This document shows, in pieces, positions 1 to 7,328 of a stretch of DNA of 64,000 nucleotides; within the stretch, counting starts at the first letter, position 1; each line of letters starts with the position of its first letter. The DNA is from Streptomyces griseomycini (GTDB taxonomy: Bacteria; Actinomycetota; Actinomycetes; Streptomycetales; Streptomycetaceae), in assembly GCF_014203535.1 (NCBI RefSeq), contig NZ_JACHJI010000003.1, positions 1 through 64,000 on the forward strand. Direction: 5' to 3'. The notes beneath the pieces are model-generated. The model saw only the letters and a list, made by a program, of their open reading frames with translations. It searched no databases and had not been told where the DNA came from. A program made the position numbers and the translations under genes.

Positions 1-155
1 ATCAGATCTTTCCGACCCGATTTCCTCGGTGCTTTCCAGGTTCCCGCTTCCGCGTTTCCCTTTCCGGCGCTTCCGACTCTATCAGATCCTTTCGGGCCTG
101 ACTCCCCGTCAGAGGGGGCTGCCTTCCCGGCCGTTGGGCCGTTCCGACGTTTCAA

Positions 156-184
156 ACCTTAGCGATCCGTTCGGCGCTTCTCAA
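156..184 (-). promoter_or_regulatory. rrn promoter, downstream copy
   Basis: On the minus strand TTGAGA (184-179) is separated by 17 bp from TAAGGT (161-156). It has the same -10 box and spacing as the upstream promoter, as expected of the tandem promoters of Streptomyces rRNA operons. Confidence 0.6.
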
Positions 185-233
185 ATCGGAGCCACTCGGA
201 TCCGTTCGAGCCGCCGCGTCCCGTGCGAATGGA

Positions 234-251
234 ATTTCGGCATGCCGAAAT
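234..251. repeat. Perfect 18-bp palindrome between the rrn promoters
   Basis: ATTTCGGCATGCCGAAAT is its own exact reverse complement. It lies between the two rrn promoters, so it could be a protein-binding site or a cruciform-forming element. No family of binding protein is recognised. Confidence 0.6.
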
Positions 252-346
252 CGACCCGTCCGGGAGATCGTGCTGGTGGTTTGAGTGCCGCTACCGCGGC
301 GGAGGTGCTGTCGCAGAACCGTTACGGCTCCGCGGCAACCCGAAGA

Positions 347-375
347 ACCTTACGGATCGGGCAGGGGGGTGTCAA
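347..375 (-). promoter_or_regulatory. rrn promoter, upstream copy
   Basis: On the minus strand TTGACA (375-370) is separated by 17 bp from TAAGGT (352-347). This is a near-consensus housekeeping (HrdB-type) promoter pointing toward the rRNA leader. A second TTGACA at 389-384 has no matching -10 box. Confidence 0.65.
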
Positions 376-418
376 GCGCCCCCTGTCAAGATCTTTACGG
401 CCGGTCGGGTCCCCGCCG

Positions 419-967
419 TCAGTCCAGGTCGGAGAGGCGCCCGCCGGCGTCCGGCTGGGCGTGCTCCACCCTGCGCAGGAGACGGGTGAGCACCTCGCCC
501 AGGGCCACCCGCTCCTCCGGGGAGAGGTCCTGGAGGAGGTCCGCCTCGAAGACGGTGGCCATGCGCATGGCCTCCAGCCACTTCTCGCGGCCGGCCGGGG
601 TCAGCTCCACGATCACCCGAACGCGGTTGGTCTCGTCCCTCTCCCGGGTGACCAGGCCCTCGGTGACCATGCGGTCGATCCGGTGGGTCATGGCGGCCGG
701 GGTCAGGCCGAGGCGCTTGGCCAGGTCGCTGGGGCCCATGCGGTAGGGGGCGCCGGAGAGGACGAGGGCCTTGAGGACCTCCCAGTCGGCGTTGGTGATG
801 CCGAGGTCGGCCGTCTGGCGTCCGTAGGCGACGTTCATCCGGCGGTTCAGGCGGGACAGCGCGTTGACGATCTTCTCGACCTGGGGGTCGAGGTCCTGGA
901 ACTCGCGCTGGTAAGCGGCGATCTGCTCTTCGAGTGTCGGCTCGCTGAGGCCGGGGGTGTCACCCAT
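419..967 (-). CDS. MarR-family transcriptional regulator
   Basis: This 182-residue protein has the MarR winged-helix arrangement: an N-terminal dimerisation helix (about 25-60), a winged HTH around residues 75-125 (the DLAKRLGLTPAAMTHRIDRM recognition region, then a wing with RDETNRVRV) and C-terminal dimerisation helices. It starts at ATG 967 and is divergent from the MFS pump gene across a 110-bp AT-rich gap. That is the classical layout for a MarR repressor controlling itself and an exporter, with ligand binding causing derepression. The pair matches what I recall as SCO4122/SCO4121 of S. coelicolor, where the MarR protein controls a multidrug MFS pump. The family and pairing are clear; the ligand cannot be deduced. 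Confidence 0.9.
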   Translation of the reverse strand: MGDTPGLSEPTLEEQIAAYQREFQDLDPQVEKIVNALSRLNRRMNVAYGRQTADLGITNADWEVLKALVLSGAPYRMGPSDLAKRLGLTPAAMTHRIDRMVTEGLVTRERDETNRVRVIVELTPAGREKWLEAMRMATVFEADLLQDLSPEERVALGEVLTRLLRRVEHAQPDAGGRLSDLD

Positions 968-1077
968 GGCCGCAGTATGGCATGCCCCTTCTTTGCCTTG
1001 AAGTCCTTCGCTATGTACTCTTTAGCATCGAACTTTAGCTTCTAAGTCTTCACTCCTAACTACTGAGAGAGGTGAAC
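968..1077. promoter_or_regulatory. Divergent marR-MFS control region
   Basis: This short gap is much richer in A+T than its surroundings. It contains a directly repeated CTTTAGC (near 1019-1040) and nearby AAGTCTTCA-like repeats. Both promoters and the MarR operator must sit here. The exact operator half-sites are not certain from inspection. Confidence 0.5.
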
Positions 1078-2361
1078 GTGACCAGGGCGATGGGCGCTGC
1101 GATGCGCCGGATCCACGTGGGCAACGCACTCAGCGCTTTCGGGCTCGGCTTCACGGTCCCGTACCTGTACGTCTACGTGGCGCAGGTGCGGGGGCTGGGG
1201 GCCGTGACGGCGGGTCTCGTGCTCGCCGTCTTCGCTGTGGCCGCGCTGATCGTGCTGCCGTTCGCCGGGCGGGCGATCGTCCGGCGCGGCCCGCTGCCGG
1301 TCCTGCTCGCCGCCCTGGTCACGGCCGCGATCGGCGCGCTGAGCCTGGGACTGGCGAGTACTGCCGCGACCGTACTGCTGTCGGCGGCGACGCTCGGCGC
1401 CGGGCAGGCCGTGATGCAGCCGGCGCTCGCGACGATGATCGTCGACTGCTCCACCGCCGGAACCCGGTCGCGGGCGTTCGCCATGCAGTTCTTCCTGCAG
1501 AACCTCGGGCTCGGCGTCGGCGGTCTGATCGGCGGGCACCTCGTGGACACCACGGAAGCCGCGTCCTTCACTCTGCTGTTCTCGATCGAGGCGGCGATGT
1601 TCCTGCTGCTCGTCGTGGTGATGGCGACGGTGCGGATGCCGCGTGCGCCGCACGTCGAGGGCGCTCCGGCGCAGTCGGCCAGGGGCAGCTGGAAGGAGCT
1701 GCTGGGCAACCGGGCCATGGTGCAGCTGTGCGTGCTGGGCTTCGTGCTGTTCTTCGCCTGCTACGGGCAGTTCGAGTCGGGGCTGAGCGCGTACGGGGTC
1801 GAGGCCGCCGGGATCTCGACGTCCACGCTGGGGACGGCACTGGCGGCGAACACCCTGGTGATCGTGGTCGCGCAGTTCGCGGTGCTGCGGCTCGTCGAGC
1901 GGCGCAGGCGCACGCGCGTGATCGCGTCCGTGGGGCTGATCTGGGCCGTGGCGTGGGCCATCGCCGCGTACGCGGGGCTCGGGAACGGCAGCCAGGCGAT
2001 GGCGACCGCCGCCTTCGTCTCCACGTACGCGCTGTTCGGGCTCGGGGAGGCGATGCTGTCGCCGACGCTCGCGCCGCTGGTCGCCGATCTCGCGCCGACC
2101 GGCATGGCCGGGCAGTACAACTCGGCGTTCGCCCTGGTGAAGCAGCTCGCGCTGGCCGTCGGTCCGGCGGTGGGCGGGCCGATGGGCGCCTCGCTGCACG
2201 GTCCGTACGTCGTGACCTTCCTGCTGGTCTCGCTGGGGATCAGCGTGCTGGCGGTCCGGCTGGGACGGCAGCTCACCGACGTGCAGGACCATCCGGCGGC
2301 GGTGCGGAGCCGCGTGGTGGCGCAGGGGGGCACGGCGGGCCAGGCACCGGCGCACGTCTGA
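1078..2361 (+). CDS. MFS multidrug efflux transporter
   Basis: This 427-residue integral membrane protein has about 12 predicted transmembrane helices and no signal peptide. It belongs to the major facilitator superfamily, proton-coupled drug exporters, as shown by the continuous hydrophobic segments and the short basic loop RRRRTR between the two halves. GTG 1078 is preferred over the in-frame GTG 1072 because GAGAGAGG at 1065-1072 then sits about 5 bp upstream. It is divergent from the MarR gene, which suggests repression relieved by the pump's own substrates. The recalled S. coelicolor counterpart (SCO4121) confers resistance to several drugs. Substrate specificity is inference only. Confidence 0.88.
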   Translation: MTRAMGAAMRRIHVGNALSAFGLGFTVPYLYVYVAQVRGLGAVTAGLVLAVFAVAALIVLPFAGRAIVRRGPLPVLLAALVTAAIGALSLGLASTAATVLLSAATLGAGQAVMQPALATMIVDCSTAGTRSRAFAMQFFLQNLGLGVGGLIGGHLVDTTEAASFTLLFSIEAAMFLLLVVVMATVRMPRAPHVEGAPAQSARGSWKELLGNRAMVQLCVLGFVLFFACYGQFESGLSAYGVEAAGISTSTLGTALAANTLVIVVAQFAVLRLVERRRRTRVIASVGLIWAVAWAIAAYAGLGNGSQAMATAAFVSTYALFGLGEAMLSPTLAPLVADLAPTGMAGQYNSAFALVKQLALAVGPAVGGPMGASLHGPYVVTFLLVSLGISVLAVRLGRQLTDVQDHPAAVRSRVVAQGGTAGQAPAHV

Positions 2362-2373
2362 CGTACGCGCCGG

Positions 2374-2401
2374 GACCCCTCACGGTGAGCCGTGGGGGGT
2401 C
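2374..2401. terminator. Bidirectional terminator between convergent genes
   Basis: A 12-bp stem (2374-2385 with 2390-2401, one G-T pair) around a TGAG loop lies between the convergent MFS and phosphatase genes. It overlaps the 3' end of the latter. Confidence 0.55.
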
Positions 2402-4065
2402 TTCGGCTTCCGGGCACCGGGGTCCTTCGGCAGCGCGAACTCGCACCAGACCGCCTTGCCGCCGTCCTCGGTGCGTCTGCTGCCCCAGTGGGAGGCGATC
2501 GTCGCGACGATCGCGATGCCCCGGCCTGACTCGTCGCCGGGCTCCGCGCGGCGGCGCCTCGGCAGGTGGTCGTCCCCGTCGGTGACCTCGATGGTCAGTC
2601 GCCGGTCGGTGCGGCGCAGCCGCAGCCGCATGGGGGGTGTGCCGTGCTGGAGGGAGTTGGCGACCAGCTCGCTCGCGGCCAGGACGCCCAGGTCGTGCAG
2701 GTCGGGAGGGAAGCGCCAGCTGGTCAGCACGCCGGAGGCGAAGGCACGCGCGCGTGGGGCCGCTTCGACGCCGCCGAGGAGTTCCAGGGCGGCGTTGCGG
2801 AACAGTTCGCTCTCCGGGCCCCTGCGGGCGGGGTGCTGGAGGACCAGCACGGCGACGTCGTCGTCGTGGTCCGGGGTCACTCCGGCCGAGCGGACCAGGC
2901 GGTCGCAGACGACCTGGGGGGTGCCGGTGGCTCCGGCCAGGGCGCGCTCCAGGGCGGCGATGCCCTCGTCCAGGTCCTCGTTGCGGCGCTCGACCAGGCC
3001 GTCCGTGTAGAGGACGGCGGTGGAGCCGGGGCCGAGGGGGATCGAACCGGAGGAGTGCATCCAGCCGCCGGTGCCGAGCGGGGGGCCGGTCGGCTCGTCG
3101 GCGCGCCGGACGGTGCCGTTCTCGTCGCGGACCAGGATGGGCAGGTGGCCGGCGGAGGCGTACACCAGGTGGCCCTCGTTGGGATCGTGGACGGCGTACG
3201 CGCAGGTGGCGATCTGGTTGGCGTCGATCTCCGTGGCCAGGCCGTCGAGGAGCTGGAGGACCTCGTGCGGGGGGAGGTCGAGCCGGGCGTAGGCGCGGAC
3301 GGCCGTGCGGAGCTGGCCCATGACCGCGGCGGCCCGCACGCCCCGGCCCATGACGTCGCCGATGACCAGGGCGGTGCGGCCGCCGCCGAGGGTGATCACG
3401 TCGTACCAGTCGCCACCGACGGCCGCCTCGGTGCCGCCGGGGTGGTAGGTGGCGGCGATGCGCAGGTCGTCGGGTTCCTCGAGCTCCTGGGGGAGGAGGG
3501 AGCGCTGGAGGGTGACGGCGGTCTCGCGCTGGCGGCGTTCGCTGGCGCGCAGGCGTGCGGCGGCCTCGGCGTGGTCGGTGACGTCGGTGGCGAAGACGAG
3601 CACGCCGCGGCCGCCGTCCTCCCCTTCGGTGACCGGGGTGCAGGTGAAGGTGTAGGAGCGGCCGTCGGGGGCCTTGCGGGACTTGACCGTGCGGGGCTTG
3701 CCGCTGCGCAGGACCTGGTCGAGGAGGGGCAGCAGGCCGAGTGCGTCGAGCTCCGGGAGGGCTTCGCGCGCGGGGGCGCCGGTCGGGCGGTCGCCGAAGG
3801 CCGCCGTGTAGGCGTCGTTGACGTAGGCGATGCGGTGGTCGGGGCCGTGGACCAGGGCGACGAGGGAGGGGACGTGGTCCAGGACCTCGCGCACCCTCAG
3901 CTCGTCGACGACCGGCACGGACCGCGTGTCGTCGGTGAGCTGCTCGGCACGGGCCGCGGGTACGGAGCTCTCTCCCCGCCGGTCCGGGGAGACCGCGTGC
4001 TCGGTCCGCGCTGCGGCGCGGCGCTGCGTTCCGGGGAGCCGGGCGCTCCAGCGCGTGAAGTTCAC
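2380..4065 (-). CDS. PAS / PP2C (SpoIIE) phosphatase / HATPase regulator
   Basis: This 561-residue multidomain signalling protein has three parts in order. A PAS sensor lies at about residues 55-165, a SpoIIE/RsbU-type PP2C serine phosphatase at about 180-400 (GGDWYDV, GDVMGRG, ASAGHLP, DDDVAVL metal and core motifs), and an RsbW-type HATPase domain at about 430-550 (SELVANSLQHG N-box, GRGIAIV). Such proteins dephosphorylate anti-anti-sigma factors and can phosphorylate partners, linking a sensed signal to sigma-factor switching. GTG 4065 is chosen for the GAGGCAAGGA sequence just upstream; an in-frame start at 4131 lacks this. It is convergent with the MFS gene. The signal and the partner sigma factor are unknown. 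Confidence 0.87.
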   Translation of the reverse strand: MNFTRWSARLPGTQRRAAARTEHAVSPDRRGESSVPAARAEQLTDDTRSVPVVDELRVREVLDHVPSLVALVHGPDHRIAYVNDAYTAAFGDRPTGAPAREALPELDALGLLPLLDQVLRSGKPRTVKSRKAPDGRSYTFTCTPVTEGEDGGRGVLVFATDVTDHAEAAARLRASERRQRETAVTLQRSLLPQELEEPDDLRIAATYHPGGTEAAVGGDWYDVITLGGGRTALVIGDVMGRGVRAAAVMGQLRTAVRAYARLDLPPHEVLQLLDGLATEIDANQIATCAYAVHDPNEGHLVYASAGHLPILVRDENGTVRRADEPTGPPLGTGGWMHSSGSIPLGPGSTAVLYTDGLVERRNEDLDEGIAALERALAGATGTPQVVCDRLVRSAGVTPDHDDDVAVLVLQHPARRGPESELFRNAALELLGGVEAAPRARAFASGVLTSWRFPPDLHDLGVLAASELVANSLQHGTPPMRLRLRRTDRRLTIEVTDGDDHLPRRRRAEPGDESGRGIAIVATIASHWGSRRTEDGGKAVWCEFALPKDPGARKPKTPHGSP

Positions 4066-4237
4066 GAATCCTTGCCTCGTGTAGTTGTCGGCGGCCGGGA
4101 ACCGGGACCGGCCGGGGTCCCGGGGCCGCACCGGGACGGGCTGCGGCCCGCCCGCGGTGGTGGACCAGTCTGGCAGGGTGCCGACCGGGCCGACATCCGT
4201 CAGACGTCGGGCAGGCGGACGGAGTTCCTGGGTCCGG

Positions 4238-5617
4238 TCAGGACGACCCCTTCGGGTCGTGCGGGGGGTCTTGAGGAGGCTTTCCCCCGGCCGCCAGTTC
4301 GAACTCCGCCCGCGGGTGTTCGAGTGATCCCAGGGAGACGATCTCCCGTTTGAAGAGCCCGGCGAGGGTCCATTCGGCGGCCACGCGCGCCTTGCGGTTG
4401 AAGGTGGGGACCCGGCTGAGGTGGTAGGTGCGGTGCATGAACCACGCGGGGTAACCCTTGAGCTTGCGCCCGTAGACCTGGGCGACGCCCTTGTGCAGGC
4501 CCAGGGAGGCGACGGACCCGGCGTACTTGTGGGCGTACGTCTCGAGGGGTTCGCCGCGCAGGGAGTGCGCGATGTTGTCGCCGAGGACCCTGGCCTGGCG
4601 CAGGGCGTGCTGGGCGTTGGGCGCGCACTCCCGGCCGGGCTCGTCCGCGGTGACGTCGGGGACGGCGGCGGCGTCTCCCGCCGCCCACGCGTGCGGGGCG
4701 CCCTCGACCGCCAGTTCGGCGGTGCACTTCAGCCGCCCGCGCCCGTTCAGCGGCAGGTCGGTGGCGGCGAGGACGGGATGCGGTTTGACGCCCGCCGTCC
4801 ACACGACCGTGCGGGTGGGGAAGCGGGAGCCGTCGCTGAGCACGGCGAGCCGGTCCGCGCAGGACTCCAGACGGGTCTCGAGGCGTACGTCGATGTTGCG
4901 GCGGCGCAGTTCGGTGACCGTGTAGCGGCCCATCTCCTCGCCGACCTCGGGCAGGATGCGGTCCGAGGCCTCGACGAGGATCCACTTCATGTCCTCGGGC
5001 CGGAGGTTGTGGTAGTACCGCGTGGCGTAGCGGGCCATGTCCTCCAGCTCGCCGAGCGCCTCGACGCCGGCGTACCCGCCGCCGACGAAGACGAAGGTGA
5101 GGGCGGCGTCGCGGAGGGCCGGGTCGCGGGTGGAGGAGGCGATGTCCATCTGCTCGAGGACGTGGTTGCGCAGCCCGATGGCCTCCTCGACGGTCTTGAA
5201 GCCGATGCCGTGGTCGGCGAGGCCGGGGACCGGCAGCGTGCGCGACACGGAACCGGGCGCGAGCACCAGCTCGTCGTACGCGAGCCGCCGCCCCCCGGTG
5301 CCCTCCTCCTCGGTGGCGAGGGTCGTGATGGTCGCCGTGCGCTTCGCGTGGTCGACGGCGGTGGCCTCGCCGATGACGACGTGGCACCGGCCGAGGACAC
5401 GGCGCAGCGGTACGACGACGTGCCGAGGGGAAATGGCACCGGCGGCCGCTTCGGGGAGGAAGGGCTGGTACGTCATGTACGGATCCGGGGTGACGACCGT
5501 GATCTCGGCCTCGCCCCGTCCGAGTTCGCGTTTGAGCTTCCGCTGCAGGCGCAGGGCCGTGTACATCCCGACGTAGCCGCCGCCGACAACGAGAATGCGC
5601 GCACGTTCCTTCACCAT
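4238..5617 (-). CDS. ndh: Type II NADH dehydrogenase (FAD-dependent)
   Basis: This 459-residue flavoprotein of the NDH-2 family transfers electrons from NADH to quinone without pumping protons. An N-terminal FAD-binding Rossmann motif VVGGGYVGMY lies at about residues 9-18, and a second NAD-binding motif VFVGGGYAGVE at about 180-190. A GD motif (AAGDAAAVPD) typical of FAD ribityl binding lies at about 310. The C-terminus contains an amphipathic stretch around WFMHRTYHL, as expected for membrane attachment. ATG 5617 was chosen because homology begins at once; the longer frame upstream is not conserved in character. It is divergent from atrA. The family is certain, and the physiological acceptor is inferred. 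Confidence 0.88.
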   Translation of the reverse strand: MVKERARILVVGGGYVGMYTALRLQRKLKRELGRGEAEITVVTPDPYMTYQPFLPEAAAGAISPRHVVVPLRRVLGRCHVVIGEATAVDHAKRTATITTLATEEEGTGGRRLAYDELVLAPGSVSRTLPVPGLADHGIGFKTVEEAIGLRNHVLEQMDIASSTRDPALRDAALTFVFVGGGYAGVEALGELEDMARYATRYYHNLRPEDMKWILVEASDRILPEVGEEMGRYTVTELRRRNIDVRLETRLESCADRLAVLSDGSRFPTRTVVWTAGVKPHPVLAATDLPLNGRGRLKCTAELAVEGAPHAWAAGDAAAVPDVTADEPGRECAPNAQHALRQARVLGDNIAHSLRGEPLETYAHKYAGSVASLGLHKGVAQVYGRKLKGYPAWFMHRTYHLSRVPTFNRKARVAAEWTLAGLFKREIVSLGSLEHPRAEFELAAGGKPPQDPPHDPKGSS

Positions 5618-5760
5618 CCCATGACGCACCCGCCGCTTGCGTTTGTCCACAGCCCCGACGCATTGTGTGACCGGAGTTCCGGGCGCCCGGGGTCGGCCGA
5701 TCCGCCGCCCGTGGACCGGATCCGGGCAGGTCAGAGAGGACGGGCCGGGCACCGTCCGCG

Positions 5761-5783
5761 GTCGCATAAGGGACGTATGCGAC
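5761..5783. promoter_or_regulatory. Inverted repeat in the ndh-atrA divergent region
   Basis: GTCGCATA (5761-5768) and TATGCGAC (5776-5783) form perfect 8-bp arms around 7 bp. The 375-bp gap 5618-5992 between ndh and atrA contains no gene. This repeat is its clearest structured element and could be an operator for either gene. Confidence 0.4.
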
Positions 5784-5992
5784 CCGTACTCCGATCGGGG
5801 GGCGCTCCGTGCGGAACGTACCTCTTCTGAATTGACCCCCTCTCAACTATGTTCGTGTCGACGGGGTGCAGGGGGATGCGCTCATCGAATCCGCGACGAG
5901 CGGGTTCGGCAGCCGGGTTCGTCCCGCACGCTCCGGCCATCGATGACGGGGAGAAGTCTCCGGGGGGAGACGTCATTACCGGGGGAACACAC

Positions 5993-6751
5993 ATGCATGT
6001 TCAGGACTCTCATTGGTCTTCCGCGTCCACTGTCGCGACCGGCGCCGCGATGAGCGCGCCCGCGGGCGACGGACGCACGGGCGGCGCGCGCACGACACCG
6101 CTGCGCGTGGACGCCCAGCGCAATCTGGAGCACGTGCTGCGTGCCGCGCGCGAGGTCTTCGGCGAGCTGGGCTACGGCGCGCCGATGGAGGACGTGGCAC
6201 GCCGGGCACGGGTCGGCGTGGGCACGGTGTACCGGCGCTTCCCGAGCAAGGACGTCCTGGTCCGGCGGATCGCCGAGGAGGAGACCTCCCGGCTGACCGA
6301 CCAGGCGCGCGCGGCGCTCGGCCAGGAGGACGAGCCGTGGTCGGCGCTGTCCCGCTTCCTGCGCACGTCGGTCGCCTCCGGCGCCGGGCGGCTGCTGCCG
6401 CCGCAGGTGCTGCGGGTGGGCGTGGCGGAGGAGCACGGTCTGCCGGACCACGCGCGCGTGCCGCAGCAGCGGGCCCAGCCGGCCGCGGGTGAGCTGCGGC
6501 TGGTCTCCGAGGAGCCGGCGGCCGCCGCGCCCGAGGACGACGCCGGCGCGGCGCAGCTCCTCGACGTGGTGGGCCAGCTGGTGGAGCGGGCCCGTGCCGC
6601 GGGTGAACTCCGTCCCGACGTGTCGGTGTCGGACGTCCTCCTGGTGATCGCCACGGCCGCGCCCTCCCTGCCGGACGCGGCCCAGCAGGCGGCGGCTTCG
6701 GCCCGCCTGCTGGACATCCTGCTGGAGGGGCTGCGCTCGCGGCCGGCGTAG
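5993..6751 (+). CDS. atrA: TetR-family regulator AtrA
   Basis: This 252-residue TetR protein has an N-terminal HTH at about residues 40-85 (region APMEDVARRARVGVGTVYRRF) followed by a helical ligand and dimer domain. Its position next to an NDH-2 gene and the SpoIIE-type gene matches S. coelicolor SCO4118, AtrA. That protein activates actII-ORF4 and other antibiotic and N-acetylglucosamine-related genes. ATG 5993 follows GGGGGAAC with suitable spacing; an in-frame start at 5849 would add 48 residues without TetR character. The C-terminal half is alanine- and arginine-rich. The TetR call is secure; the AtrA identity rests on gene order and on memory. Confidence 0.78.
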   Translation: MHVQDSHWSSASTVATGAAMSAPAGDGRTGGARTTPLRVDAQRNLEHVLRAAREVFGELGYGAPMEDVARRARVGVGTVYRRFPSKDVLVRRIAEEETSRLTDQARAALGQEDEPWSALSRFLRTSVASGAGRLLPPQVLRVGVAEEHGLPDHARVPQQRAQPAAGELRLVSEEPAAAAPEDDAGAAQLLDVVGQLVERARAAGELRPDVSVSDVLLVIATAAPSLPDAAQQAAASARLLDILLEGLRSRPA

Positions 6752-7328
6752 GCCGGTTCCGCCTGGGCCGGTGCGGTGGCACAGGTGCGGCGAGGTGGGC
6801 GACCCGGCGTCGGCCGGTTGCCCGGGGCGGTGCGTGACCCGGCGTTCCCCCGGTACCCGGCGTTGGTGCGGGCCGGGGGCGGGTCGCGCAGCCCGGCGCC
6901 GACGGGTTGCCGCCGCGCCCACCCGTGCCGCTCCGGGCGGCACGAATGCCCCCGGCGGAACGGCAGCCCGCGGTTGAGCGACAGCCGCGCGCCATCCGGC
7001 ACCCGACGGCGGCGGTGGGCGCGGGCCGGTCGCCCCGGGCGGCACGAATGCCCCCGGTGGAACGGCAGCCCGCGGTGGGGCGGCACGCGAAGGCGGCGGT
7101 GGGCGGTCGGCGCCCGCGCACGGCGGGAAGGGGACGGGGCGGGGGTGTCCGCCCGCAGCGGCCTTCGCGTCGGCACCGGCACCTCCACCGAGTCACCGAT
7201 CCCGCGCCGGACCGGGGACGGACACCCCCGACGCGGCACCGGCCCACGACGCACCACAGGCTTCACGCACCCCCACCGGAGCCGCCCCCGAACCCCGCTG
7301 GCCCGCCGCGGGCGTCCGCTCAGCCCGC
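6752..7328. other. Non-coding stretch between convergent genes, with imperfect tandem repeat
   Basis: The stretch lies between the convergent atrA and asparagine-synthase-like genes. No reading frame here shows protein-family character. Its main content is the 43-bp direct repeat listed separately, plus related GGCGGCGGTGGGCG copies. No RiPP precursor, protease or recognition-element gene was seen. Confidence 0.5.
6933..7077. repeat. 43-bp direct repeat, 102-bp period
   Basis: Positions 6933-6975 and 7035-7077 are identical over 43 bp except for one C/T difference. The tails of each unit also share a second block (about 6998-7020 and 7081-7103). This looks like an imperfect tandem duplication in intergenic DNA. 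Confidence 0.7.

Larger units (their letters stand above)
1..378 (-). promoter_or_regulatory. rRNA operon promoter region and 16S leader (16S gene lies off-window to the left)
   Basis: Read on the minus strand, this stretch has the form of a Streptomyces rrn promoter array and pre-16S leader. The leader part (about 1-110) contains the repeated GATCTGAT and AGAGTCGGAA elements and the GCACCGAGGAAATCGG block that I recall from leaders just upstream of Streptomyces 16S genes. Two strong promoters with identical TAAGGT -10 boxes and 17-bp spacers lie upstream and are listed separately. No protein gene is supported here; the long plus-strand frame through it has no coding character. The 16S gene would start left of position 1, so the assignment rests on memory of the leader sequence. 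Confidence 0.72.

Noticed and set aside
384..389. Second TTGACA in the rrn region as a separate promoter
   Set aside because: No -10 box lies at 16-19 bp downstream.
29..1045. Long plus-strand frame at the window start
   Set aside because: It runs through the rrn promoter region and antisense to the MarR gene; the composition is non-coding.
2566..4353. Plus-strand frame opposite the PAS-PP2C gene
   Set aside because: Pure antisense shadow with Gly/Val/Ala-rich repeats and no motifs.
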